64,000 nt of DNA from Talaromyces rugulosus (lineage: Eukaryota; Ascomycota; Eurotiomycetes; Eurotiales; Trichocomaceae), in NCBI RefSeq assembly GCF_013368755.1, contig NC_049563.1:1984001-2048000 (forward strand), in the 5' to 3' direction. The notes under the pieces were generated by a model that saw only the letters and a program-made list of their open reading frames with translations, searched no databases and was not told the origin of the DNA. The stretch's first letter is position 1. The number at the start of each line of letters is the position of its first letter. The translations under genes and the position numbers were made by a program. Below are positions 40,729-53,200 of this stretch, piece after piece.

Positions 40729-42864
40729 AATTATACTCAGTTAAGATTATCGATACAGAGTAGTATATAATTGGATACTATTCCTTATCTTTATATAGTT
40801 AAGATAGAATTATGGCCATTACTCTATCTAATATATCTATTTCTACGCAGGTTTAATAATTAGAATTATAATAGGCTAGTATCAAAGCTTCTAATAATTT
40901 CTTTTTTAGATTTTCAAATATTTCTTCACACTCTTTACTCTATATAAATGGAACATTAATTCAAGTAAGATAATATAATAGCCTTATAGTTTAGCTATAG
41001 GCCTTTATGAACTTCTAATAGAAGTTACAGAAACCAAAGAATAACTATACTCCTAAAACTGTTATTAGTGTTTTCTAGGAAAGGATAACCTCAATCTTTA
41101 CTAGATTGACCTCTATCCCCTCTGAGGTAATGATAAAGCCCAGATACTTGGTCGATATAACATGGAACTCGCATTTTTTGATACTGGCTTGCAGTCTTGC
41201 CTCTCAGAGTCTCTTCAACATCTATTATATATATATCTCATGCTCTAGCTTGTTCTCGCTATATATTAATAAATTATTGATAAATATAATTATAAACTGG
41301 TCAAGGTAGTCTATAAAGATATTGTTAATTAGTCATTAAAATGTTGCTAGTCTATTGATAAAACTAAATAGCATTATCTTATACTTAAAAGTGCTATACC
41401 AACAATAGAAAATAGTTAGATCTGTAGAGTCTAGATATATTTAGATTTAGTAGAACTCCTATCTAATATCCAGCTTAGTGAAGATTTTTATCTTATTTAA
41501 ATGCTTAAAGACTTCCTTAATAAGTGATAGTAGATATTAGTCTTTTCTAATTAAAGCATTCAGCTTGCGGTAATTAATATAGAAATAGAATCCACTATTA
41601 GCTTTCTTAGCTATGAGGATTGAAGATATAAATAGTGTATTATTAGGGATAATAAATCTTTTATCTAGATTATTAATAATATAGTCTTAAGCTGCTTAGA
41701 GCTGTTCTTTTAACATTTAATATAAAGGACTATAACCTAACTCTAAATCCTGATTTAACTTGATTTTGTGGTTATATTTCTAGTGAACTAGCAACTTGTT
41801 TAAGTGGATCTTTGAGAAGATATTAGTAAACTTGTAATATTAATCTGGTAGCTGTTGTTTAATCTTTTTACTTTTAGTTGACTTAGCTATTCTTTCTTTC
41901 TTAGTTTCTAGTATCTATTTTATCTTGTAAAGACTAGTTATAAAGATATCTATAGTTTTATTTTTTATATAATAATAGAATCTAGCAGCTTTGATAATTG
42001 TTATATCTATTCTATATATTCTTCTTTCTGAATATTGATGATGTGGGTTTCTTATTGGATTAATAACTGGTAATGCTTTCTTAATACTGTTAAAGGGTCT
42101 TGTGATGTTCTTTGATTATAAGGCTTTCTCTATTTTTTGTAGTTTTATTCTTAATTATATTCTTTATGTTTTTTCTATAACTGTAGGCATTTTTCTTTAG
42201 GATTCTGATTGTAGGAGTGGAATAGGTTCTTTTATTAACTAATCTCGGCGCTCTATATCAGCTTGGTGCTTGAGATTAACTAGTCTATTTCTCTTTAGTA
42301 TTGTCTTTGGTATATGGATGAACTGCTTTCTCTCTATTTGATTTTTGAGAGATATATCCTCTGGCTATAAAAGATAATGGTTTCTGTAATCTATTAATAT
42401 ATTGTATTTCTCCAGCTATATATAATTTAAAATAATATTGTGATGGCCTAGTTGTATTAAAAGAAAGGATAGATGCTGTTGTATCTGGCTATTAATAATC
42501 AGTGTTAAGATTATGAAATGTGTGACTAGTTCTATTGTTTTCCTATTATATCCTTTCATTTTATAGGGTTCAGAAATAGATACTATGTATGTCTGAAAGT
42601 GTTGTACAAGCTTCTTTACTAAAAATATATCTAAAAAAGCAAATCTGTTGGCTCTAGTATTGGCCAAAGCTTTGGTGTAAATTGAATATCTATTCTTAGC
42701 TAGTTGAATAGATATAGTTATATTATCCTTCTCTTTTCTTATCAGCTATAAAAGATTTAAAGCTTTGTTATCTATACTTGATACGCCTAAGAAGGAGATT
42801 TCTCCTAGGCGTGGGTGTTTTCTAACTCCTTGCCTGTGTCATCTTCCAAGGCTTTTAGATCCAG
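40729..42864 (-). mobile_element. Degraded copy D1, proximal pol and end of gag (minus strand)
   Basis: Continuation of D1 after element 1. The reverse strand follows element 2 pol from RNase H back to protease: 42416-42667 still reads FAFLDIFLVKKLVQHFQTY. It then reaches the gag-pol junction at about 42780-42830 with its hairpin. Saturated with C-to-T/G-to-A changes. It ends at the element 2 insertion. Confidence 0.88.
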
Positions 42865-43138
42865 TGTGACGGCTGAGCCTGAGGCTATCCCCAAGGGTAG
42901 GAGCGGCCTCGTGGCCGGATGGGAGGCCTCAGGCAGGAAGGGCATCAACCCTAACCCGCGGTGCCAGATCTGGGGATAGCCTCACCCCGGGGCCATAAGG
43001 GGTCAAGCTGGTTACCTAAGCACACAAGATAAAACCTTCCCGCAGGTCCTGGTAGTTAGATTCCTTTCCCATGCTTGTTGTTTTAGAGAATCGCACCCCT
43101 AGATAGGAATCGAATATCTTTGGAAAAGGCACGTCACA
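42865..43138 (+). repeat. Element 2 5' LTR
   Basis: 274 bp. Ends in CGTCACA, followed by TTACAACAAGC where a primer site would be expected; no tRNA was matched. Confidence 0.93.
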
Positions 43139-43359
43139 TTACAACAAGCATCGCTACACTTTATCTTTGTCTTTCTCACGACTAGCACAGCCAGCACTCA
43201 GCTGCAGTCAGCGCTCTGGTCGGGGGTAGACTTTTCTTTATCTCAACCTCTTTGTGTTCAGCACGGTCCGTACAGCCACGACAAACGCCTTGTCAGCGCT
43301 CTGACCCTGAACCTTCATTTACCTTCATTCGAAACCTGGAAATCTTGTGAGCCAGCACG

Positions 43360-44568
43360 ATGGCAAGACCAAGTACCGCTGACGGACGTCAGCATGGCGA
43401 GAGCGCCAGCAACGACGATGTGGGAGAGCCCAGTCGCCGCTTGACCGTTAACCTCGAAGAACTGAAGCTTGGAGATGTTCCTGAGGGACCACTCAATAAG
43501 GATGAATTCCTTGAGCTTTGCAGAAGCGACCCTGGAGGCCTGTTTGAAGGTTTATTCCAACACCTCTCCATGCAGGAGAAACGACTAGAAGAGGCTCTCG
43601 CTGAGTCTAGCAACAACGACACAGAGGAAATCGACTCTATGAGAGAGGAGATTCAGAACCTCAAGAGCAACCTGGCCGACCATCGCCAGGCCATGTCCGA
43701 ACTGATCACGGAGCGTGATGCCGCAATCGCCAATACCTCTCCAGCCGGGGGAGACCACAAGAAGAAGACCACCAAGCTGCCAGATGGCCAGCTGCTATCG
43801 GATGGAATCGATCCCAAGTACGAATCATGGGAGATCGACGTCGAGAACAAGTTGGAAGCCAACGCCGACCATTACCCAACAGCCCTGGCCCGTATGGCGT
43901 ACGTGAAGGGGATGTGTAAGGGAGAAGCGGCCAACCACTTGCTCCCACGATTCCGGAAGGACTCAGCACAACGTTACCAGGATGTCGGTGACATCTTCGA
44001 GCATCTGAGAACAATCTACATGGACGAGAACCGCGTGATCAATGCGAAGATGGAACTCCGTCGCCTAGCAATGAGAGATTCGAAGTTTCAGATCTTTTTG
44101 TCGAAATTCACGCTTCTTGCCCAGGAAGCTGGCCTCGCCCTATCAGAATGGAAGGAGGAACTCTACCACAAACTCTCGTTCGACATGCAGCGCGCCATGA
44201 TCAAGGAAAGCACCGACCCAATGGTGTCGTACCAGACCTTTGTACAAGGATGCCACACTACTGCCAACCGCCTCGAGCAGATCGCTGAAGGGGAACGACG
44301 CGCCCGCAGCCGTGGGATTGGGAGCAGCAAAGGCCACAGCCAGGGAGGCCACCAGTCGAATACCTCCGGAGGATCGAAGCCGAAGAATGAAGCCCCTCAA
44401 CCGCAGCTCTCCTGGGAAGAAAAGAAGAAGCTAATGAGCGAGGACAAGTGCTTCAATTGCAAACTGAGCGGTCACCGTGCTGACAAGTGCCCCCTCAAGA
44501 AGAAGGCTCCGGATCTGAAGGCCTTGGAGGATGACGCAGGCAAGGAGTCGGAAAACGCCCACGCCTAG
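43360..44568 (+). CDS. Gag of element 2 (402 aa)
   Basis: Starts MARPSTADGRQHGES. The retrotransposon gag region covers about 140-320 (DPKYESWEIDVENKLEANAD, then MCKGEAANHLLPR). The single CCHC knuckle CFNCKLSGHRADKC is at 364-377. Residues 95-130 form a coiled coil. The stop TAG (44566-44568) lies inside a hairpin and downstream of a candidate slip site, so a fraction of ribosomes would continue into Pol. Confidence 0.92.
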   Translation: MARPSTADGRQHGESASNDDVGEPSRRLTVNLEELKLGDVPEGPLNKDEFLELCRSDPGGLFEGLFQHLSMQEKRLEEALAESSNNDTEEIDSMREEIQNLKSNLADHRQAMSELITERDAAIANTSPAGGDHKKKTTKLPDGQLLSDGIDPKYESWEIDVENKLEANADHYPTALARMAYVKGMCKGEAANHLLPRFRKDSAQRYQDVGDIFEHLRTIYMDENRVINAKMELRRLAMRDSKFQIFLSKFTLLAQEAGLALSEWKEELYHKLSFDMQRAMIKESTDPMVSYQTFVQGCHTTANRLEQIAEGERRARSRGIGSSKGHSQGGHQSNTSGGSKPKNEAPQPQLSWEEKKKLMSEDKCFNCKLSGHRADKCPLKKKAPDLKALEDDAGKESENAHA

Positions 44569-47500
44569 GAGAAGTCTCCTTCTTAGGCGCATCAAGTACG
44601 GACAACGAAGCTTTGGATCTCTCACAGCTGATGGGGAGAGAGAAGGATAGCATGACTGTATCTATTCAGCTAGCTAAGAATGGATATTCAATTTGCACCA
44701 AAGCTTTGGCCGATACTGGAGCCAACGGATTTGCCTTTTTAGATGTATTTTTAGCGGAGAAGCTTGCACGACACTTTCAGACATACACAGTACCCGTTTC
44801 TGAACCCTGTGGGGTGAGAGGGTATGATGGGAAGACAGTGGAACCGGTCACGCACCTCATGATCTTAACACTGGTTGTTGATGGCCGGATGCAGCGGCAT
44901 CTACCCTTTCTCTTAGTGCGACTAGGCCGTCACGATGTCATTTTGGGTCGTATGTGGCTGGAGAAGTACAATGTGTTGGTGGATTGCAGAAACCGTCGCC
45001 TTTTATGGCCGGAGGATGTGTCTCTCAAAGATCAAATGGAGAGAGAGCAGTTCATCCGCATGCCAAAGACAATACTAAGGAGAAATGGACCAGTCAATCT
45101 CGAGCACCAAGCTGATATGGAGCGCCGAGATCGGTTGATGGAAGAACCTGTCCCACTCCTACAACCAGAACCCCAAAGGAAAGCGCCTGCAGTTACAGGA
45201 AGAACGCAAAGGACGCAATCAAGGATGGAACTGCAGAAAATGGAGAAAGCCTTACGATCAGAGAACGCCACAGGACCCTTTGGCAGTACCAAGGAAGCGT
45301 CACCAGTTGTCAGTCCGACGAGAAACCCACATCGCCAACGCTCAGAAAGAAGGACGTATGGAATGGACATAGCAATCATCGGAGCTGCCGGATTCCATCG
45401 TTGTGTGAAAAGCAAGACTACAGATGTCTTCATGACTAGTCTTTGCGAGATAGAGCAGGCGCTGGAAACTGAGAAGGAAAGAACGGCCAAGTCGACTGAA
45501 AGCGAGGAGATCAAGCAGCAGCTGCCGGATCAGTATCGCGAGTTCGCCGACGTCTTCTCGAAGATCCGCTCAGACGAGTTGCCAGTTCACCAGAAGTATG
45601 ACCACAAGATCGAGTTGAATCAGGACCTAGAGTTGGGTTATAGTCCTTTATATCGAATGTCAGAGGAACAGCTCCAAGCAGCCCGAGACTATATTATTGA
45701 TAACCTGGATAAAGGATTTATCGTCCCTAGCAATGCACCATTCGCGTCTCCAATCCTCATGGCCAAGAAAGCCGATGGCGGATTCCGCTTCTGTGTTGAT
45801 TACCGCAAGCTGAACGCTTTGACCAGAAAGGACCGATATCCACTGCCACTTATCGAGGAAGTCTTTGAGCGCTTGAGTAAGGCAAAGATCTTCACTAAGC
45901 TGGACATTAGGCAGGGGTTCCACCGAATCCGAATGCACCCAGACTCCACAGATCTGACCACCTTCCGTTGTCGGTATGGCACTTTTAAGTATGAGGTAAT
46001 GCCGTTTGGCCTCACCAATGGACCAGCGACGTTTCAACGACTGATCAACGATATCTTCATGGACTACCTTGACCAGTTCGTGATTGCGTTCATCGACGAT
46101 CTATTGATATACAGCGAGAACGAGCTAGAGCATGAGATGCATGTGCGACAGGTGTTGGAGAGACTCCGAGAGGCAGGACTGCAAGCCAGTATCAAAAAAT
46201 GCGAGTTCCATGTCACATCGACCAAGTATCTGGGCTTTATCATTACCTCAGAGGGGATAGAGGTCGACCCAGCAAAGATTGAGGTTATCCTTTCCTGGAA
46301 GACGCCAATGACAGTTTTGGGAGTACAGTCATTCCTTGGTTTCTGCAACTTCTATCGGAAGTTCATAAAGGCCTACAGCCGAACTGCAAGGCCATTGCAT
46401 TACCTCACTCGAACTGACGTTCCATTTATATGGAGTAAGGAGTGCGAAGAAGCATTTGAAAGTCTGAAAAAGAAATTATCGGAAGCCCCGGTGCTAGCCC
46501 ATTACGACCCCAATCGCCAAACCCGCGTGGAAACGGACGCGTCAGACGGAGTAGTGGCCGCAGTCCTATCTCAACTGTGTGAGGATGAGGAATGGCATCC
46601 GGTCGCGTACTACTCCGCATCGATGACCCCAGCCGAGCATAATTACGACATCCATGACAAGGAACTACTGGCAGTAATAAAGGCTCTGAGGGAATGGAAG
46701 TCCGAATTGGTCGGACTGAGAGGACAGGAGTCCTTTGATGTCCTATCGGATCACCGGGCTCTTGAGTACTTTATGACTACCAAAGCTCTGAACGCCCGAC
46801 AAGCCCGATGGTGCGAGTTCTTGGAGGAATACCACTTTGTACTCAGATACCGACCAGGAAAAGCGAATGTATTGGCGGACACCCTCACCCGGAGAGAAGA
46901 TGAAAAGGCGAAAAACCTCGACCACCGGAACCGAACGCTACTGCCGCGGCATAAAATCGACGATAAGATCGCACTTGAGATGGCATATGCAGAACTGGTC
47001 ACCCTAACTGCAGAGGATGATATTGTCACCAAGGTGTTGGCGGCCAACGAGGAATATGTGGCCGAGAAAGGTGCCGAAGTCTTACTCTCAGGGAAAGGGG
47101 AGAGCCATAGGGTGATTGAAGGACGACTTTTCTTTAATGAACGACTCTATGTTCCCAAGAAGGACGATTTACGAGCACGACTGCTAGACGAAGTACATCG
47201 ACAACCCGCAACAGCGCACCCAGGACGTACAAAGATGCTGAAGCTAGTCCGAGAACGGTTCTACTGGGAGGCATGGAGCAATGATGTGAACCGGTATGTG
47301 GACAATTGCAAGACATGCAAGAGGACGAACACGCGCAGGGACAGGGCCCCTGGACTCCTCCAACCGTTACCTATCCCAGTACGACCTTGGCAGCATTTGT
47401 CGATGGACTTCATGGAGCTGCCCCAGGACAAACGGGGATTCGATAACGTTTTTGTCACCGTCGACCGCTTGACCAAAAGACCGGTCTCCATACCGTGCCA

Positions 47501-48557
47501 CAAGGGGGTGACAGCTAGAGACATGGCAAAGTTATGGATTCGGTATATCTTCCCGTGGACAGGCCTGCCAGACAGCATTGTATCAGACCGAGGAGGCCAG
47601 TTCATCTCTGAGTTCTGGGGAGAGGCGTGCCGAATCCTTCACATCAAGGTAAAGCTGTCGACAGCACGGCATGCCCAGACAGATGGACAAACAGAGATAG
47701 CGAATCAGTATCTTCAGCAGCGGCTGCGGCCATATGTTAACTTTGCAATGGACGACTGGTCGGAGTACCTACCAATCATCGACTTTGCAGCTGCGTCACT
47801 GCCACAGGAATCTACAGGGATGTCCCCATTTGAGATAGAAAAAGGTTATGCTCCTCGGATGTCGTTTGATTGGGCGCCACCAACGCCGCCTAGAAGCTAC
47901 ACACTGAACGAGAAGGAAGCCCGAGCATGGGTACAGCGTTTAGAGCGCATATGGGACCACGCCCGCAATAATATTGCGGAAGCACAAGGCAGACAGCAAC
48001 GGCAAGCGAACAAGCGCAGACGGGAGATAGACTTCGGAGTTGGTGACCACGTCTACGTCAGTAACGAAGGATGGGATACAGGACGACCAGGCAGGAAGCT
48101 GGGCCATCAGTCCGAAGGGCCATACAAGATACTGCGTAAGATAGGACATGCCTTTGAATTGGATTTGCCGCAGGGCGTACGAGTGCACCGTATCTTTTCC
48201 CCGGACAAGCTCCGCCGCGCCGCTTCGACCGAGCCCCTCGCTGGTCAACTGGAGGAGGAATGTCCTGAGCTCCAGGTCAACGGAAATTCGGAATGGGAAG
48301 TCGACAGGATCCTGGACTCCCGGATGCGCTGGAAGAAGCTGTGCTATCGAGTAAGCTGGCTAGGCAGGGACCCAGATCCAGTATGGTATCCAGCAGGGTA
48401 CTTTTCGAACGCTCCACTGGCGCTGAAATCGTTCCATGATGCCAACCCCGAGAAGCCAGGTCCGCCGCGCCGGTTGGATGCGTGGATGAAAGCCATGGAG
48501 GAGGATCGATTTGTTGAAGAGCATGCAGATGATGACAGACCGGCAACCAACGCTTGA
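44535..48557 (+). CDS. Pol of element 2 (PR-RT-RH-IN-chromodomain), in -1 frame to Gag
   Basis: The frame is open from 44535, overlaps the last 34 nt of gag and has no ATG near its beginning, so it is probably made as a Gag-Pol fusion by -1 frameshifting. The protease motif is ALADTGANGFAFLD (about 44706-44747). RT has YRKLNALTRKDRYPLPLIEE and FIDDLLIYSE. RNase H has ETDASDGVVAAVL. Integrase has the H-H-C-C finger ending CKTCKR, then SMDFMEL, SDRGGQF and TDGQTEIANQY. The C-terminal chromodomain is EWEVDRILDSRMRWKKL through WYPAGYF. All catalytic residues appear present; a candidate for an active element. Confidence 0.93.
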   Translation, partial: RRQGVGKRPRLGEVSFLGASSTDNEALDLSQLMGREKDSMTVSIQLAKNGYSICTKALADTGANGFAFLDVFLAEKLARHFQTYTVPVSEPCGVRGYDGKTVEPVTHLMILTLVVDGRMQRHLPFLLVRLGRHDVILGRMWLEKYNVLVDCRNRRLLWPEDVSLKDQMEREQFIRMPKTILRRNGPVNLEHQADMERRDRLMEEPVPLLQPEPQRKAPAVTGRTQRTQSRMELQKMEKALRSENATGPFGSTKEASPVVSPTRNPHRQRSERRTYGMDIAIIGAAGFHRCVKSKTTDVFMTSLCEIEQALETEKERTAKSTESEEIKQQLPDQYREFADVFSKIRSDELPVHQKYDHKIELNQDLELGYSPLYRMSEEQLQAARDYIIDNLDKGFIVPSNAPFASPILMAKKADGGFRFCVDYRKLNALTRKDRYPLPLIEEVFERLSKAKIFTKLDIRQGFHRIRMHPDSTDLTTFRCRYGTFKYEVMPFGLTNGPATFQRLINDIFMDYLDQFVIAFIDDLLIYSENELEHEMHVRQVLERLREAGLQASIKKCEFHVTSTKYLGFIITSEGIEVDPAKIEVILSWKTPMTVLGVQSFLGFCNFYRKFIKAYSRTARPLHYLTRTDVPFIWSKECEEAFESLKKKLSEAPVLAHYDPNRQTRVETDASDGVVAAVLSQLCEDEEWHPVAYYSASMTPAEHNYDIHDKELLAVIKALREWKSELVGLRGQESFDVLSDHRALEYFMTTKALNARQARWCEFLEEYHFVLRYRPGKANVLADTLTRREDEKAKNLDHRNRTLLPRHKIDDKIALEMAYAELVTLTAEDDIVTKVLAANEEYVAEKGAEVLLSGKGESHRVIEGRLFFNERLYVPKKDDLRARLLDEVHRQPATAHPGRTKMLKLVRERFYWEAWSNDVNRYVDNCKTCKRTNTRRDRAPGLLQPLPIPVRPWQHLSMDFMELPQDKRGFDNVFVTVDRLTKRPVSIPCHKGVTARDMAKLWIRYIFPWTGLPDSIVSDRGGQFISEFWGEACRILHIKVKLSTARHAQTDGQTEIANQYLQQRLRPYVNFAMDDWSEYLPIIDFAAASLPQESTGMSPFEIEKGYAPRMSFDWAPPTPPRSYTLNEKEARAWVQRLERIWDHARNNIAEAQGRQQRQANKRRREIDFGVGDHVYVSNEGWDTGRPGRKLGHQSEGPYKILRKIGHAFELDLPQGVRVHRIFSPDKLRRAASTEPLAGQLEEECPELQVNGNSEWEVDRILDSRMRWKKLCYRVSWLGRDPDPVWYPAGYFSNAPLALKSFHDANPEKPGPPRRLDAWMKAMEEDRFVEEHADDDRPATNA
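44550..44588 (+). promoter_or_regulatory. Candidate -1 ribosomal frameshift cassette of element 2
   Basis: G-GAA-AAC (44550-44556, gag frame) is followed by 6 nt and a hairpin GCCTA-GGAGA / TCTCC-(TTCT)-TAGGC (44563-44588) that contains the gag stop. The pol frame can only be entered between 44535 and 44568. The same arrangement recurs in element 3. Confidence 0.6.
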
Positions 48558-48585
48558 GGGCAAGCGTTTCCGAAGGGGGGGGTGA

Positions 48586-48859
48586 TGTGACGGCTGAGCC
48601 TGAGGCTATCCCCAAGGGTAGGAGCGGCCTCGTGGCCGGATGGGAGGCCTCAGGCAGGAAGGGCATCAACCCTAACCCGCGGTGCCAGATCTGGGGATAG
48701 CCTCACCCCGGGGCCATAAGGGGTCAAGCTGGTTACCTAAGCACACAAGATAAAACCTTCCCGCAGGTCCTGGTAGTTAGATTCCTTTCCCATGCTTGTT
48801 GTTTTAGAGAATCGCACCCCTAGATAGGAATCGAATATCTTTGGAAAAGGCACGTCACA
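48586..48859 (+). repeat. Element 2 3' LTR
   Basis: Same sequence and length as the 5' LTR where compared. Confidence 0.93.
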
Positions 48860-49287
48860 TCCAGAGCCTTCTTCTTGAGGGGGCACTTGTCAGTATAGTG
48901 ACCGCTTAGTTTACAATTAAAGCATTTGTTCTCACTTATTAGCTTCTTTTTTTCTTCCTAGAAAAGCTGCAGTTGAAGGGCTTTATTCTTTGGCTTTAAT
49001 TCTCTGGAGATATTCGACTAGTGGCCTTCTTGGCTGTGGTCTTTGCTATTTCTAATTCTATAGCTATAGGCGCGTTATTCCTTTTTAATGATCTGCTTAA
49101 GGTGGTTAATAGTAGTATAGTATCCTTATATAAAGGTCTAATATGATATTATTAGGTCAATGCTTTTCTTGATCATGGTATGCTGTATATTAAATAAGAG
49201 TTTATAGTAAAGTTCCTCTTTTTATTCTAATAGGATAAGGCCAGCTTTTTAGATAAGAAGTATGAATTTTAATAAAAAGATCTGAAA
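48860..49287 (-). mobile_element. Degraded copy D1, gag segment (minus strand)
   Basis: The reverse strand matches element 2 gag around the CCHC knuckle (TGCTTTAATTGTAAACTAAG) and upstream toward TTTCAGATCTTTTT, where D2 was inserted. RIP-type mutations throughout. Confidence 0.85.
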
Positions 49288-50203
49288 TGTGACGGCTGAG
49301 CCTGAGGCTATCCCCAAGGGTAGGAGCGGCCTCATGGCCGGATGGGAGGCCTCAGGTAGGAAGGGCATCAACCCTAACCCACGGTGCCAGATCTAGGGAT
49401 AGCCTCACCCTGGGGCCATAAGGGGTCAAGCTGGTTACCTAAGCATATAAGATAAAACCTTCCCGCAGGTCCTGGTAGTTAGATTTCTTTCTCATGCTTG
49501 TTATTTTAGAGAATCGTACCCCTAGATAGGAATTGAATATCTTTAGAAAAGGCATGTCACATTACAACAAGTATTACTATACTTTATTTTTATCTTTCTT
49601 ATAACTAGCACAGCCAGTACTCAGCTACAATCAGCATTCTAATTAAGAATAGACTTTTCTTTATCTTAACCTCTTTGTGTTTAGCACAGTCTGTATAGCT
49701 ATAATAAATGCCTTATTAGTGTTCTGACCCTAAACCTTTATTTATCTTTATTTAAAACCTGGAAATCTTATAAGCTAGTATAATAATAAGACCAAGTACT
49801 GCTGACAGACATCAACATAGTGAAAGCGCCAGCAATAATAATATAAGAGAGCCCAGTCGCCACTTAACTATTAACCTTGAAGAACTGAAGCTTGGAGATG
49901 TTTCTAAGGGACCACTCAATAAGGATAAATTCCTTAAGCTTTATAGAAGCAACCTTAGAGGTCTGTTTAAAGGTTTATTCTAATACCTCTCTATGTAGGA
50001 GAAATAACTAGAAGAGGCTCTTGCTAAGTCTAGTAACAATGATATAGAGGAAATCGACTCTATAAGAGAGGAGATTCAGAATCTCAAGAACAACCTAGCT
50101 GATTATTACTAGGCCATATCTGAACTGATTACAGAGCGTGATACCACAATTACTAATATTTCTCTAGCTAGGGGAAACCATAAGAAGAAGACTACCAAGC
50201 TGC
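49288..50203 (+). mobile_element. Degraded copy D2: 5' LTR and start of gag
   Basis: The LTR at 49288-49561 (274 bp) differs from element 2 by about a dozen transitions. Gag follows with heavy C-to-T/G-to-A damage; the start codon region GCACGATGGC has become GTATAATAAT. Interrupted by the LINE at 50203. Confidence 0.9.
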
Positions 50204-53200
50204 TATTATTATTATTATTATTTAATCAAATTTAACGTCTATACCGAGCCCTAGGCTATGACAGACAGCGATTCGTGTGGATTAGGCCTGCTTATAGGGG
50301 TTGCCCCCTATAAACCGGTGCCTCTACCCCCATTGGATCCATGCTTTCAAGGTATCTTGCACTTTCCTCGCCCCAAGCCACTTATATGCGCAGGACGATT
50401 CGGGGGCTTATAGTGGGTGGCAACCACTACCCCCTCCTTATGGCCACTAACGTTTGGGCGTTGCCTACAATAGCGGGCCGCCCCTGCCCGCTATCCTTCC
50501 CCCTCTCGCTCTCCCTCATCCAGGGCCTCAATGCCCCAATTATCAGTCTTATAGGCCTGCTCCCAGGCCTGTTGGTTATCCTCTCGCTCCCTAATGGCCC
50601 CTATAAACGCCAGCAGCGCTGTAGTGGCCTTTGGGTCCTGGAATAGGCGTGCTTCGGGGCACTGCTCGCTATCCTGCAGGGCCTTTACCCCCGCTTCGGC
50701 CAAGCCGGCATATAGTTTTTCCCGCTGGTGGCACCACTGTCGACAGTTTGTAAGAAGGTGTCTTACCGTCTCAGTCCCCCTAGAGCACCCCAAGCAATTA
50801 GGGAAGTCTCGGGCCTTAATTCGGTGCAAATAGGCCCCAATTGGTGCGTGGCCAGTCTTGAACTGGTAATATCGCCGCGCTAGGTGCTTGGGGGTGTTCG
50901 CCAACATTGGGTCAAGCTTCCATCCCCGGGGGGGATAGTAGGCCTGGCTTGCCCGCTGGGCACGCTTTGCAAGCTTTGCAGCAAGCCAGTTGGCCCTGGC
51001 AGCTCTATAAGCTTCGGTACAGGCCCGTTGAGCATGTGCCAGTGAGATGCCCGAGTATTTGCCTGTTCGGGGCTTCCCCGCAGCTTTCTTGGCGGCTTTA
51101 TCGGCCTCTTCGTTGCCTGGGACCCCCTTATGGCCTGGCACCCAGCATATAGTAACCCTGCGGCCGGTGGCCTGCAGTTCCTTGGCTAGATCATGTGCCC
51201 GCAGCGCCAGGGCTTGGCCAGGGCCTGGCTGGGTATGCTGAAGCCTGCCTATAGCGGCTTGAGCATCGAGAAACACCCTAATTGGCCCTCTAAGATTCTC
51301 TGCCAGCGCCCACTCTAGGGCTTCGACTACTCCTATTAGTTCTGCATCAAAGACTTCGAAGCCTGCGCCCAGGGGAGCTAGGCGCGACCTCCAGGGGCCA
51401 ATAAGTGGCTTATAAGCTACCGCAGCGCCTACGCGCTGATCGTCTAACCTGGAACCGTCTGAGTAAAGGTCAGTGTTCCCTATCCCACTTAGGGGGTCTG
51501 AGGCTAATTGCATAGCGGTTTCAGGGGAGTCTATCCTGAAATCTAGTGGTATAGACCTATTACCAGGCTCTATTGTACGCTCAAAGCCCTGGGAGGGGTC
51601 GGCGGTCAAGGCCTCTCGTAGCCTGCGGGCCAGGCCCATGCCCAGCTTCCAGGGGCCTCGGCGGGTTGGTGTTGCCCAAGCTCGGTCTTCTAGCGGCTGC
51701 TCTCCAGGCTGTGCATGGGCGTCTCCCTCCCTAAGCGTTATGGGGAGTATTTCTGCTGCTGGATGCCCCTGGGGGAGTCCTAGGAGTCTCAGGGCATACC
51801 GCCGCTGTTTACTATCTAATAGGGCCTCTGCTGGTTCCAAAGCTGCCTCCCTTATAAGCGGTCCTAATGGGGTGGACTTCAGCATGCCTGTGACTGCCCG
51901 GGCCTGGTTATTAATTAGGCCCTGCAGTCCTTCTAGGCAGTTCTTTTGCCCATGCCACCAAAGCTCGGCCCCATAAAGCGCCACTGACTGCGCGGTGGCC
52001 TTTTGGATTCGCCATGCCAGGCCTGGGGGGAGCCCCTGGGCCTTGCACAGTGCCCGCACTCGTCTTTCAGTATTTTGACCTTTTTGCAGGCGGTACTTAT
52101 AGTGGGCTTTGAGGGTAAGCTTTGGATCTAGTAAGACCCCTAACCACCGGATGGCTGTTGGGGAGAATGCCACTAAAGCGTCTCCTACCTGCACCCTAGC
52201 TTCCTGGACCTGATTTTTATGTTCCCTGCTGGTGGCCCTAGAGAATAGGATGGCCTCTGTCTTTTTAGGGTCGAATTTGACGCTATTTGCCAGTCCCCAC
52301 TCAATAGCAGCTTTTGCCGCTGCTTCTAGCTGCCTGCAGATCTCAGAGACCGAGCTTCCCTGGGCTACCAGGCCTATGTCATCGGCATAGGACAGGGCCT
52401 TGATCCCTGGCACCTGCTGTTCCATAGCCTGAAACACACCCCGGATATAGATAAGAAAGAGGATTGGGGAGACCGGTGAGCCCTGGGGCAGCCCTGAGTC
52501 AATAGGCTGTTCAGGGGCTTTATAACCGTCAATTACGAGGCTGACCCTTCTATTTGTAAGGAAGGATAAGGTCCACCTTATAAGGTCATTATCCAGGCCT
52601 GCAGCTTCCATAGCCTCACTAAGCTTATAGGGGTCAACATGGTCGAAGGCCCCCATAACGTCAATAAAGATAGTGCCTGTGAGAAGCTTTTGAGTCCATC
52701 CCTCGTGCACTGTTTGCACGAGGCAGGCCACCGCGTCAATAGCCCCACGGCCCCGCCTGCACCCCATTTGTCCAGGGTGTAAAGCCCCCTGGGCCTCACA
52801 CCAGTCCGCTATAAGGCCTGCAGCCAGCTTCTCAACAACCTTGCCCAGGCAGCTAAGCAAGCTTATCACCCTCCAGGCCTTCACCTGGGTGTAATCAGGC
52901 TTCCCTGGCTTCCGAAGTAGGATGCCTTTAGCGGTCTTCCAGGCCCCTGGGTGCACCCCAAGCCGAAAGCACTGCCTAGCCATCCCTATGATTCGGGGTG
53001 AGTCTAGTGCCCAGAGTAGCCGGCATGCTTTAAAATTGAGCCTGTCGGCCCCCGGAGCTTTCTTAATGCTCTGGCTGAATAGGGCCTGATGCACCCGCTC
53101 TGGCGTTATAAGCATGTGGGCCTGTCCACCTGGCAGCTCCCCAGGAGGGGAGCTACGGGGGGCGTTAGGAAATGCCATTTCCCTGATTAGGGCTTCTTTA

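Larger units (their letters stand above)
42865..48859 (+). mobile_element. Gypsy (chromovirus) element 2, full length (5,995 bp, TSD TCCAG)
   Basis: LTRs of 274 bp (42865-43138 and 48586-48859, TGTGACGG...CGTCACA) lie between TCCAG duplications at 42860-42864 and 48860-48864. Gag and Pol are in different frames with an overlap. A purine-rich tract (GAAGGGGGGGGTGA) precedes the 3' LTR. No stops or frameshifts are seen. It is inserted into gag of D1, opposite in orientation. Confidence 0.94.

Noticed and set aside
41106..41309. Plus-strand frame in the AT-rich region
   Set aside because: It is the antisense of degraded D1 reverse transcriptase.
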